From assembly GCF_025643335.1 (NCBI RefSeq), contig NZ_CP092489.1:753501-817500 (forward strand): a stretch of 64,000 bases of DNA, written 5' to 3'. This document shows, piece after piece, positions 18,738 to 28,341 of this stretch. Made by a program: the position numbers and the translations under genes. The stretch comes from Endozoicomonas sp. Mp262 (GTDB lineage: Bacteria > Pseudomonadota > Gammaproteobacteria > Pseudomonadales > Endozoicomonadaceae). The notes under the pieces were generated by a model, which saw nothing but the letters and a program-made list of their open reading frames with translations, was not told the DNA's origin and searched no databases. Within the stretch, counting starts at the first letter, position 1. Every line of letters starts with the position of its first letter.

Positions 18738-19916
18738 TTAAATATTGCCTGTCATAGTGAGTATTTCATCATAAATGCGTTGGCATGATTGATCATCGGT
18801 AAAGTGATGGAAAATCCATTTTGCATTGTATTCTTCCTTTAGATTCGATACTAGCTGATCATCTATGTTGGATTTTATATCCTCGATACTGTAGGTGATT
18901 TGTCCTGGTAATACTTTTTCATAGTTGTAAAGTAGTCCTCTTGATTTTTTGTATTTGTTTAAATCATAAGCAAATCGTATTATTGGTCTATCAAGTAGTA
19001 AGTAATCAACAAATATACTGGAGTAATCGCATATTAAAATAGATGTTTGTCGAAGGATTATATTTGATTCAGAATATTGATCTGCCCCTAAATCAATAAT
19101 GGAATTGTTTTTAATTAGTCTTTGGTGCTTTGCTCTGAAATTATTTTGTAAAGCAACTCCATGATATCTGACACCTAAAATTAAATTGTTTTGATCGAGA
19201 TATTTTACTAAGCTGCCTATTTCGTTATCTGAGAAGAAATAATCATCATTAGGATCATCTCTAAATGTAGGAGCGTAAAAAACAAGTTTTTTACCTTTTG
19301 TTGATTCTTTGATTCTTCTTAAATCTTCAATATAATCCTTCGGTAGTTTGTTTTCATTGCAAAGTAGCCAATCAGTTTTAGGGATTCCTGTTATTGAAAG
19401 TTTGTTTCCATGTAGTAGCTGGCAAGCACTCATTATGGCTTTGTCGGTGTTTGAAGAACAGCAGAAAAGATCATAATCCTGACTTCTTTTATATGTCTTT
19501 TTAAACCCTTTTTCCGTATAATTTTTTTGTAGGTTACCTACTGCCTTTATTGGGATTCCGTGCCATACATTGACTAGCTTGTACCCTCTTATTCCAGTAA
19601 ACCATCCTAAAAGAGGCTTTTTCCCATGTGTTATTATAAAAACTTTTGCTTTAAGGGCATCTAGTATTTTATTTTTAGGTAAAGTGCTATATACCTCTGT
19701 TTTTGAGTACATTGATTGAATATATGTATTTGGAGTTATTCCATTGTTTATTATTATAGTTTTAAATTTCCCCTTTTGATATATGTGTTCAAATAATGCA
19801 CGCAAGTTTCCTCCCCATGTTTGTTCTTTATCAATAAAAAAAAAGATGATGTTCTTTTTTTTTATTACTCTTGAAAGGGAAGGGAATAGTAGCTTTGAAA
19901 TTAGTTTTTTTGACAT
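18738..19916 (-). CDS. CDP-glycerol:polyol glycerophosphotransferase family protein (TagB/TagF-like)
   Basis: A 392-residue protein of the family that transfers glycerol-phosphate (or a related polyol-phosphate) from its CDP form. Visible family features are NVWHGIPIKAVG (the WHG motif with its histidine), YDLFCCSSNTDKAIM, ITGIPKTDWLL, KLVFYAPTFRDDP, and near the end ILICDYSSIFVDYLLLDRPIIRF. It is the most distal gene of the LPS core operon, 5 bases after the asparagine synthetase-like gene. Together with the cytidylyltransferase three genes upstream (21835-22263) it suggests a teichoic-acid-like phosphodiester side group on the LPS. The DNA is AT-rich compared with the proximal operon. Confidence 0.8.
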   Translation of the reverse strand: MSKKLISKLLFPSLSRVIKKKNIIFFFIDKEQTWGGNLRALFEHIYQKGKFKTIIINNGITPNTYIQSMYSKTEVYSTLPKNKILDALKAKVFIITHGKKPLLGWFTGIRGYKLVNVWHGIPIKAVGNLQKNYTEKGFKKTYKRSQDYDLFCCSSNTDKAIMSACQLLHGNKLSITGIPKTDWLLCNENKLPKDYIEDLRRIKESTKGKKLVFYAPTFRDDPNDDYFFSDNEIGSLVKYLDQNNLILGVRYHGVALQNNFRAKHQRLIKNNSIIDLGADQYSESNIILRQTSILICDYSSIFVDYLLLDRPIIRFAYDLNKYKKSRGLLYNYEKVLPGQITYSIEDIKSNIDDQLVSNLKEEYNAKWIFHHFTDDQSCQRIYDEILTMTGNI

Positions 19917-19921
19917 GATAG

Positions 19922-21829
19922 TTAAAAATATTTTCTTAAGAACAGCTCTATGTTTATTAACATCCAGACTTTCATGGCATGTCCATGACTTGTTTTTAGT
20001 ATGGGGTTTTCAATCATTTTTATTATAGTTTCTCTATTGATAAAGTCTGTGATCAGAGAGCTTTTGCTAGTCAAAATGCTGGTTGCGTATTTCTTAAAGT
20101 TTCCACCAAGCCAATTGTGCAAAGGGACAGGGAAACCCATTTTTTTACGATATAGTATTTCTTTATTTAATGAGTCTTGATATGATTTTTTTAGAATGTA
20201 TTTCGGAGTGTCATATATTTCAGAGATTTCATCCCCGAGTAGAGTATTTATATTACCGGGTATATTGTTTTTCCATTTTATCTTATATTTATTAGGTATT
20301 GAAAAGGCAAACTCTACTAATCTGTGATCAACAAATGGAACTCTTGCTTCAACACTAGCTGCCATTGTGGTGGTGTCTACCCGCTGAAGGAGGCCTTGAA
20401 GATGTACATTTTCGAAACTGTATAACATTTTAGTTAAGTAAGACTGATCTTCTATCTCTTTAAATATATTTTTAAAGTGGTTTATTAGTCTATTTTTGCT
20501 TTCAATATATGATGCTTTATCTCTGAAAAGAGATGATTTTAACTCTTCAGGAGTATAACTATATATATTTAAAAAATGGTCTAGCTCAGAATCAAAGCTG
20601 CTTGTGCCATACTTGGTTAATACTTTTTGTATAAAATCACTATTCTTTCTGTTATTTGGATCGTTGATTTTATTGTAGTCGTCAGAAGATCTAAAAATCC
20701 GACCATAACCGCCAAAAATTTCGTCAGCGCCTTCTCCAGATAGTACAACAGTAATATGTTTTTTTAGCTCTTTAGACATTAAATATAAAGGTACTTCATT
20801 TGGCACTCCTAAAGGAGCATCTTTATAAGATATTAGCTGATCCATTGTATCAATATATTGGTCAGCAGTTAGAATTATTTCATGATGAGTTGTATTATAT
20901 TGATCAGCAACTATTTTAGCGTATTTTAGTTCATTGTAGTTTTCCTCATCAAATCCTATGGTGAATGTTTTGATTGGAGATGATGAGTTTTTTGCCATGA
21001 TAGAAGTTATAATACTTGAGTCTACTCCTCCAGAAAGATATGCGCCTATAGGTACATCTGATATCATACGATAACGTACAGATGAGGATATTAACTCTTT
21101 TATTTTGTCTATATAATAGTTTTCCTCATGTTCAACACTACTATTAATATTATCACTTAAAGACCAGTACTTTTTTATTTGTATTGCATTATTTTTGATA
21201 TGGATATAGCAACCTGGTTTAAGAGAGTTAATATCCTTGAAGAATGTATTGTTTAGTATTGGATATCGAAATGATAAGTATGATGATATGGCAGATAAAT
21301 CTATCTCTCTTTTTTTAGATGATAAACTGAGTATGCTTTTTATTTCAGATGAAAATATTATTGTATTTTCTTTAGGTTGTGTGAAATAAAGAGGTTTTAT
21401 TCCCAGTCTATCTCTAACAATGAAGGTTTCACCTTTCCTTTTATCATAAATTGCAAAAGAAAACATTCCTATTAGCTTTTCTATGAATGATATTCCGTAT
21501 TCTATATAGCTATTTAATAGAACTTCTGTATCACTGTTTGTTGAGAATAGGTAACCTTTTTTAATAAGCTCTTGTTTGATCTCTAAATAGTTATAGATTT
21601 CACCATTAAATACTAAAATCACCTCATTTTTATTACAAATCATTGGTTGGTTTGCATGGTTGTCTAAGTCAATAATGCTTAGCCGAACATGGCCTAGCAT
21701 TATTTCATTGTTATCATATATTCCATAGCTGTCTGGGCCTCTATGCTGTTGAAGCATGAGGGATGTTTTGAATTGGTTTTTAGATGGGAGATGACAAGTG
21801 GCAGAAAAGTAACCTAGAATTCCGCACAT
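19922..21829 (-). CDS. asnB: asparagine synthase (glutamine-hydrolysing), AsnB type
   Basis: A 635-residue protein with both AsnB domains. The N-terminal glutaminase domain begins MCGILGYFS with Cys2 as nucleophile, and has QHRGPDSYG and LVFNGEIYNY. The C-terminal synthetase domain has the ATP-binding SGGVDSSI loop (about residue 265) and SGEGADEIFGGYGR (about 358-371), with VEARVPFVDHRLVEF further on. Within polysaccharide clusters such proteins often amidate a sugar acid rather than make free asparagine. Here it lies between TagD-like and TagF-like genes, so a role in glycan amidation is a fair inference. It shares the AT-rich composition of its neighbours. Confidence 0.9.
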   Translation of the reverse strand: MCGILGYFSATCHLPSKNQFKTSLMLQQHRGPDSYGIYDNNEIMLGHVRLSIIDLDNHANQPMICNKNEVILVFNGEIYNYLEIKQELIKKGYLFSTNSDTEVLLNSYIEYGISFIEKLIGMFSFAIYDKRKGETFIVRDRLGIKPLYFTQPKENTIIFSSEIKSILSLSSKKREIDLSAISSYLSFRYPILNNTFFKDINSLKPGCYIHIKNNAIQIKKYWSLSDNINSSVEHEENYYIDKIKELISSSVRYRMISDVPIGAYLSGGVDSSIITSIMAKNSSSPIKTFTIGFDEENYNELKYAKIVADQYNTTHHEIILTADQYIDTMDQLISYKDAPLGVPNEVPLYLMSKELKKHITVVLSGEGADEIFGGYGRIFRSSDDYNKINDPNNRKNSDFIQKVLTKYGTSSFDSELDHFLNIYSYTPEELKSSLFRDKASYIESKNRLINHFKNIFKEIEDQSYLTKMLYSFENVHLQGLLQRVDTTTMAASVEARVPFVDHRLVEFAFSIPNKYKIKWKNNIPGNINTLLGDEISEIYDTPKYILKKSYQDSLNKEILYRKKMGFPVPLHNWLGGNFKKYATSILTSKSSLITDFINRETIIKMIENPILKTSHGHAMKVWMLINIELFLRKYF

Positions 21830-21834
21830 GATAA

Positions 21835-22263
21835 CTATCCTGATATCCCATTATTTCTAAGTTTGGTAAGCGTTTCGTTTATTAATGTGGATGATGTTGT
21901 TTTTGTGTAAGGAAAATATACAATTCTCACCCCAACTTTATTAAATTCAGATTCTATTGCCTCCCATTTTTCAGTTTTAAACCAGTCATCACCAACAAAC
22001 ATTACATCGAATTTTAATTTTCTCCATGAATTCAATTTGTCCATAGATTCTTGAGGTATAACTGCGTCTACATATTTGTTTGATTGAACGATTTCCATTC
22101 TTTCTTCAAAAGGAATGACGGACTTTTTATTTTTATAGGATACCAATTCATCGGTTGTTACACCAACAATTAATTTATCGCACATCGATTTTGCATTTCT
22201 AAGTAGGTTTAGGTGACCTATATGAAATAAGTCGAAAACGCCTGTGGTATAGCCAATAATCAT
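21835..22263 (-). CDS. tagD: glycerol-3-phosphate cytidylyltransferase family protein (TagD-like)
   Basis: A 142-residue nucleotidyltransferase that would make CDP-glycerol (or a similar CDP-alcohol) from CTP. It carries the HxGH motif in TTGVFDLFHIGHLNLL (residues 5-20) and the ERMEIV segment; the usual RTxGISTT motif near the end appears as KTTSSTLINE. Length fits the TagD group. It ends 6 bases before the AsnB-like gene, and a CDP-alcohol user (TagF-like) follows, so donor synthesis and transfer are encoded together. A second, related cytidylyltransferase lies at 35910-36341. Confidence 0.85.
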   Translation of the reverse strand: MIIGYTTGVFDLFHIGHLNLLRNAKSMCDKLIVGVTTDELVSYKNKKSVIPFEERMEIVQSNKYVDAVIPQESMDKLNSWRKLKFDVMFVGDDWFKTEKWEAIESEFNKVGVRIVYFPYTKTTSSTLINETLTKLRNNGISG

Positions 22264-22314
22264 ATTATTTCCAGTAGAGATGTCTTAAGTAGTGATGAGT
22301 TAGGTTGATTGCTA

Positions 22315-23097
22315 CTAAAGATATTTTGATTTTAGATCTTCAATTAGGGAATTCTCTTCAAAGGTGCTGTTTTTATTGAGGTTGCTCCCTCTTAGCATTT
22401 CATTCCAGAGGTGAACTGTGTAGCTACCATTAAAGAAGGATGAATTATTAAAAAAAGTGTTATCAAATATGGTATACCAATTACCAGGGTGTATAGGGAA
22501 AAAATATGTAAACGGCTTTGAAATATTATAAATTTTATGATGCTGAAGGCATCTGCTAAATCCGAGTGGTCCACCGGCTTCACCCCATCCCACATTTTCT
22601 CTACGGTTTCCTTTAAGGTAGCGTCTTTTTATTTTTTTTGTTCTTTCTTTACGGCTATCATATGGGAGAATTGTATTTGGCTCTTTACAAATATCAGCCA
22701 TAAACCGACTGATTTTATCCCCTTTCGGGAATTTCATGATTGCATTTGATACGGAGTCTTGAGTTTCTCTTCCAAAAACATAAGGCTCATCTTCAAAGTC
22801 AAAGGGTTTTAGGCATATCATATCCATATCAACCCAAAACCCCCCTTTTTTATAAAGAAGCTCAAATCTAAACCAGTCAGCAAAGATCGCATAGCTTCCT
22901 CCTCTTGTTTTAAATATTTCGTTTTTATTTATTATTTCATTGGCGTCCTTTATGACAGTATTGCTGGGTATGTTTTCGACTTGATCATATGTATATAAAT
23001 GGAATTCTGATCCATTTTTTATGAAAGAACTGATGCATAATTGTTCTATCTTTGAAAGTTCTTGGCCAATCCAAAGAGATTGAATTATATCACTCAT
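22315..23097 (-). CDS. glycosyltransferase with DXD motif (GT32/Och1-like)
   Basis: A 260-residue glycosyltransferase. It opens IIQSLWIGQELSKIE, has the segment YAIFADWFRFELLYKKGGFWVDMDMICLKP in two adjoining halves with the DxD metal-binding motif (about residues 93-95), and ends with a conserved His/Trp strand (YTVHLWNEML). These features mark the capsular-polysaccharide/Och1-like group, which uses nucleotide-sugar donors and acts at the cytoplasmic face. It lies in the AT-rich distal part of the LPS operon. The sugar transferred cannot be read from the sequence. Confidence 0.8.
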   Translation of the reverse strand: MSDIIQSLWIGQELSKIEQLCISSFIKNGSEFHLYTYDQVENIPSNTVIKDANEIINKNEIFKTRGGSYAIFADWFRFELLYKKGGFWVDMDMICLKPFDFEDEPYVFGRETQDSVSNAIMKFPKGDKISRFMADICKEPNTILPYDSRKERTKKIKRRYLKGNRRENVGWGEAGGPLGFSRCLQHHKIYNISKPFTYFFPIHPGNWYTIFDNTFFNNSSFFNGSYTVHLWNEMLRGSNLNKNSTFEENSLIEDLKSKYL

Positions 23098-23142
23098 ATT
23101 TTTCTCATCTATGTAATGCTTAGTAAGCTATTGAGTAACTTT

Positions 23143-23928
23143 TTATATCAGCGTGCCTAGTAAAAAAGAAATAATGATTAATAATGTTACAGTCAATAGC
23201 TCTCGTATTTTACGGATTGTTTTTTTTCTTTTCTGATGGTTACTTAACACGTGCTGCCCGTCACCAATATGTGCAACAGCATCATTTTCCAATATTACTG
23301 CATACTGACCAGAGTTATGAACATAACTGGATATATTACTCTCTGTTGCAGCGGCACTGGAACCTGCTTTAAAAAGACCATAATATCCGCCTTTTATTTT
23401 TCTATAATCAGATAGTCGCCTCAATCCTGGATTAAATGAAAATCCATGCCAGTTCGGGTCTTCTGATACGACTTTATAGGTAGGAATATCATCAATTATT
23501 TTTCTTGGTCCCTGAAAATGAAGATTTACATTATTTTTTACATCATGGTAATAACTTCTTAACCAAACTTGAAATATTTCTTTATCATTCTTGAGTATTT
23601 TTTTTGAGTCTTCAATAAATTCAGATCGATAGAATTCCCAGTCATCTTCACAATGAAAAATATAATCTGTTTCCACAAGGTTGTAGGCTTTATCTATAGA
23701 TTTAATTTGACCTAGTTTGGTTTTGTTAATAATGATATTAAAATATTTTTTAAATTTTTCAGGTATAACTGATAGTATTTTATCATCACCGGAATCTTCT
23801 GTGATAATTATTTTATTTATGGGGTAAGTGTTATACTGGAAAAAACTATCCAACGTCTTTTTCAATAAGTTGAATCGACCGCAGCTGGTAATTACGACGG
23901 TTACATCGCTACTATCTGAAAATTCCAT
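23143..23928 (-). CDS. family 2-like glycosyltransferase with a C-terminal membrane anchor
   Basis: A 261-residue GT-A glycosyltransferase. The start DVTVVITSCGRFNLLKKTLDSF, the acidic strand KIIITEDSGDD and the DxD equivalent FHCEDDWEFY are typical. The protein ends in a hydrophobic run of about 18 residues (LLTVTLLIIISFLLGTLI), probably an inner-membrane anchor. It is part of the LPS operon, 38 bases after the GT25 gene. Donor and acceptor are unknown. The DNA is AT-rich. Confidence 0.75.
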   Translation of the reverse strand: MEFSDSSDVTVVITSCGRFNLLKKTLDSFFQYNTYPINKIIITEDSGDDKILSVIPEKFKKYFNIIINKTKLGQIKSIDKAYNLVETDYIFHCEDDWEFYRSEFIEDSKKILKNDKEIFQVWLRSYYHDVKNNVNLHFQGPRKIIDDIPTYKVVSEDPNWHGFSFNPGLRRLSDYRKIKGGYYGLFKAGSSAAATESNISSYVHNSGQYAVILENDAVAHIGDGQHVLSNHQKRKKTIRKIRELLTVTLLIIISFLLGTLI

Positions 23929-23966
23929 AAGGGTTATATTGAAATATTATCTGGCTGAAAAAATTG

Positions 23967-24749
23967 TTATAACCAAGGAGCTGGCATTATTTGCTTGATA
24001 AACCGCCTGGAACGTTTTTCAAGCTGTTTTAAAGCCCCTTGTTTTTTTTGTTTTCGTGCTTTAAGTGTGTCATGCCCCACCATCGCATTGATATCCGGTC
24101 TGATAACTGAGGTTTCATCACTGCCTTCGGTTAACTCAATGGTTCTGGGATAAGCGGCATAAAGGTTAACACCTTTGTTGATATAACCGCCCGTCATGTA
24201 GTCATCAACCGGGAGGCAAAGAGGGTAGGCGTGCTTTAATAGCTTCCTGGCTCCTGAAAGGCTGAGAAGGTATGCTGTGGTACAGGAACTTTTATTAGAA
24301 AACCTTACTAATTTGGTGTTGTTTGTGATGGGTGCTTGATTCCAGAATGATGGGTAGCAGTCACGGTAATAAAGCATTATAAGCTCCCAGTCAGCAGGGA
24401 ATTTATTTAAAGCATTAATGACGGCTATGGCTTCTTCAGAAAATTCTGCATCGGATTCTAAAATAAGGGCATGCTGAATATTATGCTCTACCATTTGATG
24501 CCAGATATTACAGTGGCTAAGGTAACACCCAAGCTCTCCTGGAGCCAATGCTCGGCCACGAATATCAATGGCTTTTTTTTCTGAGTATTTGTCGTTTTTC
24601 TCTTTTTCTGTCAGCTGTCGGCCATCAACTGCATTAGAAAACTGAAAGTCAATATTGAATGATTCGAGATGCCGGGCTATATGCCTTCGTCTGTCAGCTT
24701 CTCTTTCCAGGCAAATGACATAAGTGGGAATACTAATTGATTGCTTCAT
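23967..24749 (-). CDS. glycosyltransferase family 25 (LPS biosynthesis)
   Basis: A 260-residue GT25 enzyme, the family that includes LgtB/LgtE-type beta-galactosyltransferases of lipooligosaccharide. Motifs are TYVICLEREADRRRHIA at the start, FSNAVDGRQLT, the strongly conserved LAPGELGCYLSHCNIW (about 68-83), ALILESDAEF with the acidic metal site, and TTAYLLSLSGARKLL. The C-terminus is very basic (KARKQKKQG, KRSRRFIK), which would suit membrane association. It follows the O-antigen ligase-like gene. Confidence 0.88.
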   Translation of the reverse strand: MKQSISIPTYVICLEREADRRRHIARHLESFNIDFQFSNAVDGRQLTEKEKNDKYSEKKAIDIRGRALAPGELGCYLSHCNIWHQMVEHNIQHALILESDAEFSEEAIAVINALNKFPADWELIMLYYRDCYPSFWNQAPITNNTKLVRFSNKSSCTTAYLLSLSGARKLLKHAYPLCLPVDDYMTGGYINKGVNLYAAYPRTIELTEGSDETSVIRPDINAMVGHDTLKARKQKKQGALKQLEKRSRRFIKQIMPAPWL

Positions 24750-24845
24750 GGGCTGATAATGAATGGGTTTTAAGGTGAGCGCTATCTAGTGGTGAGTGGT
24801 TTGATAAAAGAGGGAAGGTATAGTCCTGCACCTCTTTCTTATGCT

Positions 24846-26030
24846 TCAGAACTTGACTTTATCAGCCATTATTCTTTCGGGTACCAGATTGGTAATAAAT
24901 AATGGCAACAAAAAGGCGGCCATAGTACCACCGGGATAGACATAAAACTTATTGCCATCAAATAAAAAAGCGACGAGCATACCTATCAGGATAATATCCC
25001 AACTATTGTATGGAGTGCGTTTAAATATAATGTTGTAAAAGCGCCAGCCAACAGCAAAAAGGAACAGAAGAAGCCCTATAAGGCCCGTTTGAAAAACGAT
25101 ATTCATATATAACATATGTATATGTGTTTCAAAATGACTGCTATAAGGAATCAATTTATCAATAGCCAGCCCATGACCAATAACGGTAGTTAATGGCGAT
25201 TCAGTAATCATTGAAAACCCATTCTGGTATATCAAAAATCGCTGAGCATCCTTCCTTTCCCAAAGATCTAATATAGGATCTGGGTTATAAAAATAAATGG
25301 TGGCCAAGGATAAAGTACATAATGCAGTGACCACTAAAAAAATGAGAAGACTCTTTTGGCTGCGCTCAAGCAATAAGTAAGCAATGGCTCCGCTTGCGAA
25401 CATAAGCAGTCCACTTCTGGACTGGGTAATAATAGTGCATACAAAGAAAACCACCATTAATGCGATATATACGAGTGAGAGGTTTTTCTTTGTTCCTGCC
25501 AAAAAAAGGCTCATAAGTGCAGCAGCACTGAAAAATACCGCAAGGGGGCCAGGCTTGAAAAAAGCCCCAAATGCCATAAGGTTTCGGTCAAGTGTGATTA
25601 TGCTTTCCCAGCGAAAAATAGCCAGCAATAGAATCAGGCAGAGTGCTGAGAATAAATAATAGTTTCCCAGGCTCACTAGTTTATCCGGCTGATAATGGCT
25701 AATTAGCCAGGTCAGATAAAGCAGAGCGCATGTTGCCAGAATGCGGGTCAACATATTCACTACTTTGCTATCATCTGGCGACCAGGCCAGGGACAGGGAA
25801 AACCAGGCGGTCATTAACATGAAAAGCTGTACAAAACGATTTTGAATAAACAGCCTGAAGTCTTTCCATCTTATGCACAGCAGTATTGGTATACAGATCC
25901 ATACCCGGTACAGGTTCGTGACCAGTTTCCAGTTATCGATAAGAACAGGAATAAAAAAAACAGCAAGCAGAAAATACCAGCAGTACTGCTCGGAAACCCT
26001 GGCTTTTACCCTTGAAAATGCACTTTCCAT
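24846..26030 (-). CDS. waaL: O-antigen ligase-type membrane protein (WaaL-like)
   Basis: A 394-residue integral membrane protein with about ten to twelve hydrophobic segments, a short N-terminal cytoplasmic tail and a larger periplasmic loop around residues 255-300. That loop contains GFSMITESPLTTVIGHGLAI and HFETHIHMLYMNIVFQTGLIG, in which the histidine and arginine-rich surroundings fit the Wzy_C/WaaL family. It would join undecaprenyl-linked glycan to the lipid A core at the periplasmic face. Position inside the core operon supports WaaL over a Wzy polymerase, but sequence alone cannot separate them with certainty. Confidence 0.78.
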   Translation of the reverse strand: MESAFSRVKARVSEQYCWYFLLAVFFIPVLIDNWKLVTNLYRVWICIPILLCIRWKDFRLFIQNRFVQLFMLMTAWFSLSLAWSPDDSKVVNMLTRILATCALLYLTWLISHYQPDKLVSLGNYYLFSALCLILLLAIFRWESIITLDRNLMAFGAFFKPGPLAVFFSAAALMSLFLAGTKKNLSLVYIALMVVFFVCTIITQSRSGLLMFASGAIAYLLLERSQKSLLIFLVVTALCTLSLATIYFYNPDPILDLWERKDAQRFLIYQNGFSMITESPLTTVIGHGLAIDKLIPYSSHFETHIHMLYMNIVFQTGLIGLLLFLFAVGWRFYNIIFKRTPYNSWDIILIGMLVAFLFDGNKFYVYPGGTMAAFLLPLFITNLVPERIMADKVKF

Positions 26031-26061
26031 GTACTAAACCTGTTCGTGTTTTTTCTACAGG

Positions 26062-27429
26062 TTACTCGATCATTTCCCTAATGAACAATTCATTTTCTCT
26101 GACACTTTTACGCAAGTAAGGCTCATGACTCAGTGGATGAACAGGCCGGTTGATCAGTTTATTCTGAAGCCATTGTCGTACACGGTGTTTGAATTTTATA
26201 GGGTTCCTCAAGTCATGCATCATCTCCAGGCTGCATGCCTTATTAATCTGCGTTGCTTTACTCACAGGAGATGAGTAGATGCCAGCAATATTATAAGTAC
26301 CTGGTGGAGGTGCTATCACTGAACCATGGGGGCCAAAGGGCCATAGATCCGTATTGGGTAAGTGGTTGATATAATAGAGCAACACAGGTTTGTACGTGCT
26401 GTGGTTTTTAAGGACTTCCTGTATGGCTTTGGTTGAAAACTGGTGGTCACGATGGGCATCCATCGTTGAGTGAGGAGTTATGATCACCTCAGGTTTATAA
26501 TTCAGGATAATCTCTTTCAAGTCCTGAATCAGGGTTTGCCAGGAGGCGTCATCATGTCTGTCAGTTTCCAGCCTTATTGAGTTGAATTGCCTGAACTCGG
26601 CTCTATTATCGGCAGGTAAGGTCTTTGATGGATTAAGGTGCATATCCTCAAGACTGTTATCGGAATAGCCAAGGTTGATGACCTGGTTTGGCTGGAGACC
26701 TGCCCACAGAGGAATTGCAATACTATCCCAACTCCGCAGTTTTCCTTTTAACACCACGCTTTCATGGTGACTTTCAGTTAACTTCCTTAAGGCGCTTCCA
26801 GGTTCAGACTCTCCTGCCGTTATCGTAACAATCATGCTTTCAGGGTTGCTGCTATAGACACCAAAGGCAGCTATCTCTGCATCATCAGCATGGGGTGCTA
26901 CGATAAGTGTCCGCTTATTGGCTATGTGTGGATTTTCGAAGGCAATAATACGGCAGTTTTCGTCTTTCAATCGACAGAACTTGGGGTGAATGTTAATAGT
27001 GCCGCTTTCAGAGGGCTTAATATGGGAGATATTAAGATACCTTTTTCCTCCGCAACCCCTTTCAAGATACTGCCTTGAACGCTTGTTGGTGCCTTCCATC
27101 TCTATATAGGGATCAAACATATGCCCCAGTAAAGAGGCTTTACAGTCCACTTCAAGCAATAGCGTGTGATTGTTGTCAACCACCTCTGGCGGGAGTGTGA
27201 TCTTGTTTTTCTTATACGCAGTTTCAAAATGGCGGGCATTGGAGAAATGGTATTCGTAATCCTTTGACGGGTTATAGCGGATGTGGTCAGAGCCTATCAA
27301 TTCATTGATGGTATAGACAGCTACTATCAGCAACAAAGCTGACAGAAAATAGCCGTACCAACCTAAAATGACACATAACACCAGAACGATTGATAGCAGC
27401 AGATAGTGCTTATTTTTACCTGATAGCAT
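26062..27429 (-). CDS. PIG-L/LmbE family deacetylase with N-terminal membrane helices
   Basis: A 455-residue protein. Residues 1-45 form one or two membrane helices, residues about 50-170 are a beta-rich region, and the PIG-L deacetylase domain starts near residue 175 with TLIVAPHADDAEIAAFG (the PHxDD zinc site). The second metal site appears as HRDHQFSTKAI (about 325). PIG-L enzymes remove N-acetyl groups from GlcNAc-type sugars. In an LPS cluster it would deacetylate an amino sugar of core or side chain, exposing a positive charge. It overlaps no gene but lies 6 bases after the preceding GT2 gene. Confidence 0.82.
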   Translation of the reverse strand: MLSGKNKHYLLLSIVLVLCVILGWYGYFLSALLLIVAVYTINELIGSDHIRYNPSKDYEYHFSNARHFETAYKKNKITLPPEVVDNNHTLLLEVDCKASLLGHMFDPYIEMEGTNKRSRQYLERGCGGKRYLNISHIKPSESGTINIHPKFCRLKDENCRIIAFENPHIANKRTLIVAPHADDAEIAAFGVYSSNPESMIVTITAGESEPGSALRKLTESHHESVVLKGKLRSWDSIAIPLWAGLQPNQVINLGYSDNSLEDMHLNPSKTLPADNRAEFRQFNSIRLETDRHDDASWQTLIQDLKEIILNYKPEVIITPHSTMDAHRDHQFSTKAIQEVLKNHSTYKPVLLYYINHLPNTDLWPFGPHGSVIAPPPGTYNIAGIYSSPVSKATQINKACSLEMMHDLRNPIKFKHRVRQWLQNKLINRPVHPLSHEPYLRKSVRENELFIREMIE

Positions 27430-27435
27430 TGTTAT

Positions 27436-28341
27436 TTATTTTCTCAGCCAGGATTTTATCGCTTTTCTTAGAAAGTTTAACTGTAAGGCAGTGCGCTTAT
27501 TGTATGAAAAGGCTTCTTTATACTGCTCCCAGGCGTCTTGATATTTACCTGCCAGAAAGAGAGTTCTGAACTGGTCAAGTTTTTTTAGACATAAATAAGC
27601 ACTCCGATATTTCATAAAACTGGGAGGAATACGCTGCTCATTAAAAATTTCATCAACTGACCGTTCTACCAGTCCATGGTACACCTTATGTCGGAGACTG
27701 CCCTCATGTTTTTGAACGAGAGCTACTTCTTTTTCTACTTTAAGAGCATTGAAGTTTGCTAGTATATAAGCAAAAACTGGCTCGTCTTCATATAATCTTA
27801 AATGTTCGGGAAATCTGTAATTCGCAAATACAGTTTTTTTAAAGAGGATAGAACTACATAATAAAGAATTATCTTTACTTAGTAGATAATTTTTAAAATT
27901 TCGTTCTTTTGATTCAGTGAGTTTCCAGAGACACCGTGCTTTACGTTTTCCGTTTTCATAAACAGAGAAATAACGTGCGATCAGCATATCTACATAACTA
28001 TGATTTTTTATTGCTTCTCTAAAAATATCAAGGCTGCCATTTAGCATTTTGTCATCACTATCCAAGAAATAAAGATAGCGGCCCTTAGCTAAATCTATTC
28101 CTTTGTTACGAGTTGCAGATACTCCTTTGTTTTCTTGTAAAAAGTATCTAATAGCATTTTTTCTATTAGATAGAAATTTTTTAATAACTTTGTCAGTGTT
28201 GTCTGTTGATCCATCGTTAATTACAATAAGTTCATAGTCATTACCTTGCTGTTGTAGGACAGATTGTATTGTACCTTCAATATATTCAGCATAGTTATAG
28301 GTTGGAATAATAATGCTAAAAAGCGGTGTTTTATGGTTCAT
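27436..28341 (-). CDS. family 2 glycosyltransferase
   Basis: A 301-residue GT2 enzyme counted from ATG 28341 (MNHKTPLFSIIIPTYNYAEY), which overlaps the TGA of the upstream kinase gene as ATGA and so is the likely coupled start; the frame extends to 28413 without support. Motifs are ELIVINDGSTDNT (nucleotide binding), NKGVSATRNKGI and YLYFLDSDDKM with the DxD. The C-terminal 60 residues are basic. The donor sugar is unknown. Confidence 0.85.
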   Translation of the reverse strand: MNHKTPLFSIIIPTYNYAEYIEGTIQSVLQQQGNDYELIVINDGSTDNTDKVIKKFLSNRKNAIRYFLQENKGVSATRNKGIDLAKGRYLYFLDSDDKMLNGSLDIFREAIKNHSYVDMLIARYFSVYENGKRKARCLWKLTESKERNFKNYLLSKDNSLLCSSILFKKTVFANYRFPEHLRLYEDEPVFAYILANFNALKVEKEVALVQKHEGSLRHKVYHGLVERSVDEIFNEQRIPPSFMKYRSAYLCLKKLDQFRTLFLAGKYQDAWEQYKEAFSYNKRTALQLNFLRKAIKSWLRK

